Source of the DNA: Arion vulgaris
Lineage: Eukaryota; Mollusca; Gastropoda; Stylommatophora; Arionidae
Length of the DNA: 64,000 nt
Assembly: GCA_020796225.1 (NCBI GenBank)
Contig: CM036754.1
Span: 65,464,000 to 65,527,999, forward strand
Direction of reading: 5' to 3'
Shown piece after piece: positions 56,408 through 64,000 of this stretch. A model generated the notes under the pieces. It was not told the origin of the DNA. It ran no database searches and saw only the letters and a program-made list of their open reading frames with translations. Every line of letters begins with the position of its first letter. Within the stretch, counting starts at the first letter, position 1. The position numbers and the translations under genes are program-made.

Positions 56408-57994
56408 CATAATCGTGGCCAACGTAACTACTGGCCTACGCGCTATATTTTTCAAGATGGAGGGTGAGGCGGATTATTCAAACGTGTTTAGTAAACATAC
56501 GGACTCAAACAGACTTCTTTAGTAAACATAACAAAATAACGATGCCTAGTAAGTGCTGTGTACCAAAATGTAGATCAAATTACGATTGTAATTATATATG
56601 TATAATATGAGTTAATTTAACAAGTACCTTCTTCAGTAAACCTAACTGTTGTCAGTGTTGTAAACATGACAATAAAATAACGATGCCTAGCTAGTAAGTA
56701 ATGTGTACCAAAATGTAGATCAAATTACGATTATAATTATATGTGTATAATTTAACAATTACCTTCTTTAATAAACATAACAAAATAACGCTGCCTAGAA
56801 AGTGTTGGGTACCGAAATGTAGACAAGGAACATACACCATGTTCTATTGTATAATTATTGAAAGCACCAGCTATAGGACTCAGTATTAAAATAGATCAAG
56901 ACATGTCTTTTACTGTTCACCTAAAGAAAGTTTCCATAAATAAGAGTTCCTTGAACTGGCTGTCAAATAGTGGAAAAATTGAGAGATGGTTTCATGTTGA
57001 AAACCTCTTGTCCATGCAAATCATGAAAAGATTTAGAAGAGCACCAACTATTGACTATTACATGACAATGGCACATGATAATCTGGTTGAAGCAATTAGT
57101 TTATCATCCACAACAAGCATTAGTTTTGTGCCAGAGAAAACACTCCAATTCCTCGCTGAGCAGTTGCATCTAGTCAGAACTAAAGATAACAGAAAATGGT
57201 ATAACACTCAGTGTTTTGCATTTATGACATATTAAATTGAACCTGATCTGTCCTCATATCATCTGGATATGGAGACAAGTTCTTAGCCACGACAAACCAT
57301 AAGGAGACTGTCATACAAATTGTAACTACCAGTTACATGAAATTCTCATTAGACAGTACTGTATGTGTCTGCGGAGCTCAAAAAGAAATATTTTATTGTC
57401 TGCGGTTCCAACATTTTCCTCAACAATGATATAAAAATCAGGAATGTTCAATGCAATGTTCAGCAAACTGCTTCTTCACAAAAAGGAAAGTAGCAAAATT
57501 CAGTAGTAGATAAATATATTTATGTAATACTGTTTAGTTTCTGTGCTAATCAAGCTGTGGTGATGTGCAAACTTGTGACTGACTAATTCGTGGATTACTG
57601 ATAAGTGATGTTAGTTTATGTGCTAATCAAGATGTGGTGTTGTGCAAACATGTAGCTTATTTATTCATGGATAACTGAAGAGAGACTACCATAAGCTGAT
57701 GTAAGTACAATAGTTATATTTAAAATTAATCTAAGTATTCTGTATAAAATTAAACTAAAATAGTATGTGAGAGCAACAACTATAGCTACTCATCAGAAAA
57801 CATCTTCTGTAATACACACATGCATCCAACAACAAGTTTCTAACATCTGCAAGATGTATTGTCTAGATCAGCGTTTCCCAATAGTAACAGTCAATAGTTA
57901 GTCTGTGAGAATACACCACCTCAGCCTGTGACGTCACATGGCAATATTGCCGTCCGCGCTGAGGCCAGTTAGTTACGTTGGCCACGCCATAATT
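56408..57994. mobile_element. THAP-bearing inverted-repeat DNA transposon, possibly P-element-like
   Basis: Ends 56408-56442 and 57956-57994 are inverted repeats sharing gtggccaacgtaact exactly, with ctggcct nearby. Flanks caagtgcc/tgtgtgcc share gtgcc, a possible eroded 8-bp duplication. Inside, near the left end, MPSKCCVPKCRSNYDCN (the start of a THAP C2CH finger) recurs three times (56542, 56683, and 56791 with ATG changed to CTG). THAP next to inverted repeats is the hallmark of P-type elements. The element is about 1.6 kb against roughly 3 kb for autonomous P elements, so it is probably defective. Confidence 0.65.
56858..57235 (+). CDS. Open frame inside the THAP element, unrecognised
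   Basis: 125-codon frame on the plus strand between the inverted repeats, with HLKKVSINKSSLNWLSNSGK, ERWFHVENLLSMQIMKRFRR and EKTLQFLAEQLHL. I recognise no catalytic motif. Its position after the THAP start segments suggests a remnant of the element's transposase. It could also be an ordinary long open frame by chance. Confidence 0.4.
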   Translation: MKAPAIGLSIKIDQDMSFTVHLKKVSINKSSLNWLSNSGKIERWFHVENLLSMQIMKRFRRAPTIDYYMTMAHDNLVEAISLSSTTSISFVPEKTLQFLAEQLHLVRTKDNRKWYNTQCFAFMTY

Positions 57995-58904
57995 GTGTGC
58001 CATGTCAAATTGCATTAAAGAATCGAATGTTTTAAAGAAACGAATGTTTTAACAAACAATGTAAAAGTCGTCTCCCTCCAACGGGATTTTCCATGATTTT
58101 TAACTTATCTACGCATTCTGAAATTGGGAAATTAAAGACAATTATTCTCGGAACAATGCTTATTTAAGAATTATTTAAATTATCTTTACACTAAACTGCT
58201 TGATGGTAGCAGTCCTAAGTCTAGCTACCAAACTACTTTATTAGTACTACTTAATACTCGTTACCCACAAGTCTGTTTCATGCTAATAGCCAACAATCTC
58301 TACGTAACGAGTATTTGTTGCACACGTATCGAATAGATGGAGTACTTAAAAGTAACTGAAAATCATCTAACTACTCGACAGCAGGCAGAATGTAACAGTA
58401 AACCACTGATAAATATCAATAAAGTTTACTTCATTTAGTACAGTAAGAAACTAACCAATCCGAATCTAAGCTTGCTTTCCACAGTATTATCTAGATAAAA
58501 CAAACATGGCAGCAGAAAGTAGGTCACTGACGAAGAAATATATGTCGCTGTTACTTAAAGAATTATCTAGCGGTGTTTCTCAAACTTCATTTAGCACAGC
58601 CCCTAAATACAATTCTGTTAGTACGCAGGCCGATACATAATATTTGCTAATGTTAATAATCTATTAATTCTTCTTCTGATACGTTTTCATACGTTTTTGA
58701 CTTTTTAAAAATAGCAGCAGCCAATCTAAGACTGTCGATAGCTCCCATCTTGTTTGGTTTAGAACAGTACGTGTACTGGAAGCGGCCATGCAAGCTTTCT
58801 CTGCTTTTTATAAGTTGAACACTTCTGAAACATAATTAGTTCTACAGTGGATACCAGCATACTGTGACATCCCAGGAAATGAAAAAGGTTGACAAACTTG
58901 CATG

Positions 58905-59235
58905 GACTGGAGGGAGCTTACCTAACACACATCTTTACAGAAGCAAAGACTAACCTGAAACAGTCCAGAAAAATGACGTGGTAGGAAACAAAAGGTAGAT
59001 ACAACCCTAAGCATGACAACATAAATACAGAAAAGTGCAGACCAGTCTTTAGACATGGAACGAGACACTGCAGTCTAAGAGCACACATCCATAGAATAGG
59101 TCTCAAGGACTTGGTTGCCTGCACATGTAGAGCACCAATGCACATCCTGCAAGACTGCCCCAGCCTGAGCAGTGTGAGAATGGAATCTGGCCAACCCAAT
59201 AGGAACATCCCTTCAGAACTATGGGGGGGGGGGGG
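58905..59235 (+). mobile_element. Jockey/CR1-like LINE tail, frameshifted
   Basis: Plus strand: LRAHIHRIGLKDLVACTCRA then PMHILQDCPSLSSVRMES, the C-x-C...H-x4-C knuckle following RNase H. A run of G at 59223-59236 follows. Confidence 0.75.
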
Positions 59236-59439
59236 GCGAAGACCTCAAGTGCAATGTCTTTTATTCACATACCAGCGTAGGGTTCTAGTCTCATATACAA
59301 CCCCAAGCAAACGGGAGACGGGCTTCCGGGGTTTTCCGGGGGTGTGTCTGCTGTTTATCGTGTGTCGCGGTTTATTCCATTAGCGGTTATAGGGGTTTCA
59401 GTAGTTGATCGCAGAAAGAAAAAGAACACTTCTGAAGCA

Positions 59440-59990
59440 GGTGCATCGGTTGTGTGTTGTTTTTTCGTGTTGATCATTTGTGTGTTGTCAATATTCTTCT
59501 GACACCGTGCAAGCAGTACTTGGTTACATATAGTTCCTGGCCAGAAAGTATGCGTAAGATCTTTCACATACAAGCTGTATTATATGGAAGATGGAAAGTG
59601 TTGGGGGCCATACGCTCCGTCCCCCTTAAGAGAACTACACACAAGCTACATAGGCATGTAGCAGTCAACGACTCAGAACTGACTGCTAGCGTTAGCGTAA
59701 GAACCAAGCTGACCAAGACTCCACTCCGTCTCTCCATGGGGCGACGCCGGAAACAGACGACTACCAAGAAGACTGGCCAAGTTTGTGGAGATCGAAAAGA
59801 GAGAAGCTCAAGCCGCACTGCATCCTGCTATAACAATCGAGAGTATGGGAACGAACGAGGAGAAAAGAAAGTTTCAACCTGATCCGTACAGTATCGCCGA
59901 CAGCCCACATCTGCGGTATATATTAACCTTGGTTCTCATGATGTATTGGGTGGGATCAGCTACAACAGACATGGGGATCTCTTACGGCGA
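59440..59990. mobile_element. LINE-derived sequence, degenerate
   Basis: 59485-59600 matches 12735-12820 (tgacaccgtgcaagcagtac, tgcgtaagatctttc). The frames that stay open on either strand here show no recognisable domain. Confidence 0.5.
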
Positions 59991-60207
59991 AGGGGTTAAG
60001 ACGTTTGTCTAAGAATTAGTGAAGGCCTGTGTTAGGTTGTTAGAATCTCGACCACGTCACATGTGAAACTTTTTTATGGAGAACCCTATGATTGTTGCTG
60101 GAGCTACGGAGTTTTCTGTAACACCCGAACGTGCTATTTCTACAGAGAAGAACGTTGCAATATGGGAAAACCCGATACAATGAAATTCGTTTAGATCCGT
60201 TCTTTAA
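59983..60207 (+). repeat. tRNA-type SINE family T1, diverged
   Basis: cggcgaaggggttaagacgt as a box-A-like head, tagaatctcgacc at box B, then ttgttgctggagctacggag and ggaaaacccgatacaatgaa. Confidence 0.7.
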
Positions 60208-60287
60208 TGCCACAACTTACATATTCTACATCCCAGGAATGAGTATGAGAATCTGCAACCTTAACCAGACTGCAAGAATATCAAATC

Positions 60288-60631
60288 TGGGGCCCCCGAC
60301 AACATAAGGATGAATAGCTCAGACAGGAAATCGAAAAGACCTGTTAAATGGGGGCTGATTTGTGTAAATGTTTGATAGAACACTGTAAGCTTTTTGTTTA
60401 CTCAATTCTATGAGTCAATTGTATTAATTGATGTAAAATATTAATAATACTGATGTTTCTTAGTGTTAAACTTAACTTGTAACATAACATAACCTTGATT
60501 TAGCACATTGTGTTGTTTTTAAAATGAATTCGTCTTTATACAACAATACTGGAATGCGAAGTCACGCGACGGTTGTGGTCTTATTTAATCGAATTTTTAC
60601 TTAATCCTGCCGTCTGTTATAGGAGGCCACG
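60288..60631. mobile_element. hAT-like MITE, copy 3, exact 8-bp duplication
   Basis: Left tggggcccccgacaacataa, right complement cgtggcctcctataacagac. atcaaatc flanks both sides (60280-60287 and 60632-60639). Body (gatagaacactgtaagcttt, cttaacttgtaacataacat, aaaatgaattcgtctttata) is colinear with copies 1 and 2. Confidence 0.9.
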
Positions 60632-61096
60632 ATCAAATCAAACGGGGATTGTAGCCAGACTAGGGCTATATACTGGAAGCCAAAGCAGAATAATAAATAA
60701 ACTAACAGAGAACTGGTGCCGATAGTCGACACACGCTGAAAGACATCCTGAGTAAGAGATCAGAGTACTTACGAAGTAATTGGATCGATGTACAGTGATG
60801 ATGACCAAGTTTTACTGCAGTCTTCCCCCTATTTCGATACAGTGATGATGGATATGTCGAGTAAACTAACTTGACTAACTACAAAAATATTCGACCAGAC
60901 ACCACCATCTCGTCTGTGCCCACACTGTGTCAATATCGTGCAGAACAAACAAACAAACCTCTCACATCGACCCTACACACAACCCGATGGTGTGTTTGCT
61001 TACAGATATTGTATACTATATAAATAGACACAAATGAGCACAGGACTTATTTTCTGAAATGTTACTGTCAAGCAGACGCTAATAGATATTGTATAC

Positions 61097-61205
61097 ACGC
61101 AATGGCAAACTACTGAACGTATAAGTGGTGCCTAGGTAACCAACAACTCGTTTACTGTGGTTAATAGCTACGTCCTTAAAGGAGATGCCACGAATTTCAT
61201 GTCAT
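61097..61205 (-). repeat. tRNA-type SINE family T2 body fragment
   Basis: gcaatggcaaactactgaac, gtataagtggtgcctagg, ggagatgccacga. The strand is assigned from the other copies with low certainty. Confidence 0.5.
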
Positions 61206-62043
61206 ACTATACAAATAGATCAGATGAGCACAGCACTCATGTTCTCAAATGTTACTGTCAAGCAGACAGAAGAAAAACCAGAAATACTTGGCAATTACGG
61301 ACACACACAATGAGCGTTAAATGGTTGCCATGGTAACTGCTTGATACTGTCAGTACAACTTCCTGATGCTAATAATCCGGATGATATTCATCAATAAATG
61401 TTATAATAACCTGGACACGTTTTCTTACGTTGAGATATAATCAATCTTTTTTTTTTTTAAACCAGCCTTACGTGGGTGTCTGATGGGACGTCACCGATTT
61501 ATTGGGATATTTTATTGTGCAAATAATCTTGTGTAAGGATTGGAAAAGGGATGAGAGAGAGAGAGAAATAGAGATTAAACTTATTGACACAGCATTCACC
61601 TTCTGCTATTGGTCAGAGGGCAGCAGTATTGATTATTTCATGCTGCCGGATGTATGGATAAGAAGCTGGCTGACCTGACATCGATAGACATTGAAATTAC
61701 AGAATTCAGTTTGTCTGTTCGCCATGATCAAAGATTTGCAGACAAACTATGGGAACTCTTGGTGCATAGATCCATAAAGATTCGTGGAGATATAACGTGT
61801 GAGGATACACTATTTATTCGTTCTTATGTTTTTATGTTTGTTCGCCTACATCATCTGATATAAATTTTAAAAAAAGACTCGTTCTGATGTTGAAAGGACG
61901 TGTCTCGGCTTAAAGATTGGTTTTTGATTACTAAACGCTTTATTACTTTATACATATATGCACTCTGTGCAGATCCATAGGTGCTCAGTCTTCCCCAACA
62001 GATATCGAAGAGTATGCATACTGATGCCCGTCTGCCCAGCATG

Positions 62044-62140
62044 TTCGTAGCGCGTTGGACTACGGGTGACTATCCCTCTGTGTGTGCGGGTTCAATTCCG
62101 CAGGATGGCAGAAAAAGTCACAGATTTCCCAGATTTACGG
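62044..62140 (+). repeat. tRNA-like SINE head, separate family
   Basis: gtagcgcgttggactacggg (box A) and gggttcaattccgcag (box B) in tRNA-like spacing. The sequence after box B does not close a cloverleaf, so it is called a SINE, not a tRNA gene. Confidence 0.5.
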
Positions 62141-62611
62141 TGTTCGTGGCACCGAACCGAAGGGTTACGATGTCCATGGCACCGAGCCGAAGAGCTGAAA
62201 AGCTCAAGTGCTTCTGGATCGGAAATAAAAATGCATACTGATGGTTCACGTGGCTCGCTGATTAAACACACTCCTTACTGGCACTGCCCTCGACATCCAG
62301 TTCTACTTGTACGACGGGTAACTCCAAACTGTTTAAATCGCTGGATTGATTAAACGTTTAAGTTAGTGTCCTCATCCAATAGGCGGTCGCGAAGGCACCG
62401 AAGAACATCCCCCGTATCCATCTACAACTCCACAACAATCGATGCTGTTGGTGCAAACATGCCCCCTCTCTCATTGCCACAAACATCCGCATGACCAGGT
62501 CAGTAGATCCACGTAAGCCTCTGGAGGTTAGAAATTTCTATAGACGACACCCACTCATATCGAAACCTGCACTTTTTTGATCTTGTGAAGCATTGGCTTA
62601 AAGAAGCTTTG

Positions 62612-62662
62612 TGGAGCACATAATAGTAACACTGCGATCTACAAGGCATGTCGTAAAAGGCG
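62612..62662 (+). repeat. SINE family A fragment (core)
   Basis: tggagcacataatagtaaca, ctgcgatctacaaggcatgt, cgtaaaaggcg only. Confidence 0.7.
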
Positions 62663-63414
62663 GAGGTCTCGTGTTCAAGGTGAGCATGCGAAAGAACCAT
62701 TGCCAGTTCAAAATTCATTATAACTTTCTTTTAAAATTTCTACAAAATAATTTTAGTATCTTCTAAATTACATTGAGAACTCTTGTCGGTACTGAGCTCG
62801 TGCACTATCACTGAGATCTTGTATAAAAAAGTTATTGGAGCACACATGGTTATTCACTGAAGTGCAATGATGATGGTATTATCAATCAATCAGTAACCAA
62901 TCAGCAATATGTTCTATTAAGAATGCTGAATTGACTTTCTTCTTCTTCTTTCATTCGCCCGCTATGAATTCAGACTAGTCAGGGCACCTGGTATGATGCT
63001 TCTAATTTTGTGAGCATGTTACCTTTTATCAGTGACCCGCCATACAGGCCCGACTTCAGAGGTGGCTGAATTGACTAAATGGTTCAGCCATGTAACACGA
63101 TCAGGTTTCAACAGTACACTACTATTCAGATATAACAGTTTCATGGCCAAAAAGTTGCCCAAGCAAATGGATGGCCTCAGAAATAACAGAGGCGGTAGGA
63201 AACTCCATACATGAGCACTCGACGGCACTTGCCAGAACTTTTCACATATCCTGATCAACACAAAAGGAATACAAGAAAGAAGATGATCAACACAAATGTA
63301 TTTGAACAAAATATTAAATTCTTTATTGAATACAAGAAAGAAGATACAATAGTCTTCTTTCTTTTCTTTAATCCTGGTTTGTCTCATAACGTCAGGATAA
63401 GAAGACATTATTAG

Positions 63415-63905
63415 AACAATGGTAAAATGGTTGGCATCTCACAACTACTCTCGTGTTTTCATACTCAGTGACTCCATGAGCATGATTCGTAAAGTCAAAT
63501 CAGGAATGGTGAGACGCAACTGGGTGGAGGTACTGGTACAGACGATCAGAGAAATCACAATTTTTTTCCCTGGGCACCCAGGAGTTAGAGGTAATGAACG
63601 AGCTGATAGATTGGCTGGCTTGGCTACAATATCTGAGGGAGCTGCCATGGATAGAAATGACCTTCACGCATTGAGTCTTTCCGAACAGAGGAGTTTCAGG
63701 GCTGTGAATCCCACTTGCTGACCAGATTGAAAGAGATGGGTGTCAATATTGGTGCAGCCGAAAAGAACGACATACTAAATATGCAAAGAGATTGATGAAT
63801 CAACATCGAACTGGTGTGTTGGACCGCTGCTGGATTTGCTGAGGCGGAGATCGGAGTACCTATGGACATATCCGAAGTGCTATGATGATAGTCCTCATCT
63901 AACTG
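63415..63905 (+). mobile_element. LINE RNase H domain and 3' end
   Basis: Plus strand: VFILSDSMSMIRKVKSGMV, RRNWVEVLVQTI, FFPGHPGVRGNERADRLAGL. The second RNase H Asp (SDS) and the GNERAD motif are intact; the first part of the domain is missing. The 3' end after 63720 is the sequence amplified at 35.4-35.9 kb. Confidence 0.85.
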
Positions 63906-63907
63906 AT

Positions 63908-64000
63908 ACTAGAACAAGCCCATGTGTGCGCTTCATAAATGGTGTCTTTCGTCGCCTCTGTTATCTATGAGGTCCACCTTTTGCGTGGCCAGCCTTTTGC
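63908..64000 (-). mobile_element. LINE fragment running off the window
   Basis: tgtgcgcttcataaatggtg and aggtccaccttttgcgtggc match 13035-13110, coding on the minus strand. Confidence 0.65.

Noticed and set aside
56858..57235. Independent host gene
   Set aside because: It lies between inverted repeats and next to THAP fragments. It is kept only as an uncertain element ORF.
58507..58638. Possible first exon on the plus strand starting MAAESRSLTKKYM
   Set aside because: Only 43 codons, no recognisable domain or clear donor, and its second half (gtgtttctcaaact) looks like a hAT-type terminus.
58918..59208. 96-codon minus-strand open frame
   Set aside because: It is the shadow of the plus-strand LINE tail with HILQDCP in another frame.
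59223..59236. G-quadruplex or regulatory G tract
   Set aside because: A single run of about 14 G at the end of a LINE fragment. Without other tracts nearby it is simple repeat.
62044..62110. tRNA gene with boxes A and B
   Set aside because: No matching acceptor stem or 3' end; treated as a SINE head.
52300..64000. SLC25A1 exon 1
   Set aside because: No start codon followed by a KLTHPGKA-like segment and a donor in the right phase was found; gtaag-type candidates at 58920 and 60768 are in LINE or unrelated sequence.

Overview
The window is eukaryotic nuclear DNA, AT-rich and dominated by introns and transposable elements. It looks like an invertebrate genome. The mix of (GAA)n-tailed SINEs, RTE-like and Jockey/CR1-like LINE fragments and the exon structures fit a lophotrochozoan, perhaps a gastropod mollusc. 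That placement is inference; the animal assignment is firm. No operons, ribosome binding sites or bacterial genes are present.

Two protein-coding genes can be rebuilt exon by exon, both on the minus strand and both for mitochondrial proteins. (1) A NIPSNAP1/2-like gene is complete, from the ATG at 28006 to the stop at 3863. It has ten coding positions and predicts 291 residues including a transit peptide. Exon position 8 exists as two same-length, same-phase alternatives (17662-17756 and 13588-13682). Exactly one must be used to keep frame, so this is a candidate mutually exclusive exon pair. (2) SLC25A1, the mitochondrial citrate/tricarboxylate carrier, runs from exon 2 (52251) to the stop at 40675. 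Exon 1 was not found. Its exon 4 lies only inside a damaged, tandemly duplicated block (about 47.16-51.9 kb) whose scattered small indels look more like unpolished long-read sequence than evolution.

Layout: 1-3.8 kb downstream repeats; 3.9-28.0 kb NIPSNAP with large repeat-filled introns; 28.0-40.7 kb intergenic, with a Jockey/CR1-like LINE at 28.3-29.6 kb, many SINEs, a retroelement-tail tandem array at 35.4-35.9 kb and a CA-bearing minisatellite at 36.8-37.7 kb; 40.7-52.3 kb SLC25A1; 52.3-64 kb no cellular exon recognised, but LINE fragments, two hAT-like non-autonomous elements and a THAP-bearing inverted-repeat element at 56.4-58.0 kb.

The repeats form a readable history. At least three SINE families share a head and a core around the word gtcgtaagaggcgact but differ in their 3' halves. 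They are interrupted by a tRNA-type SINE, an 8-bp-TSD MITE and a LINE tail, with target-site duplications still visible. A 54-bp LINE stub with a 12-bp duplication and a 49-bp x 11 minisatellite next to a duplication-flanked LINE tail are further clear events.
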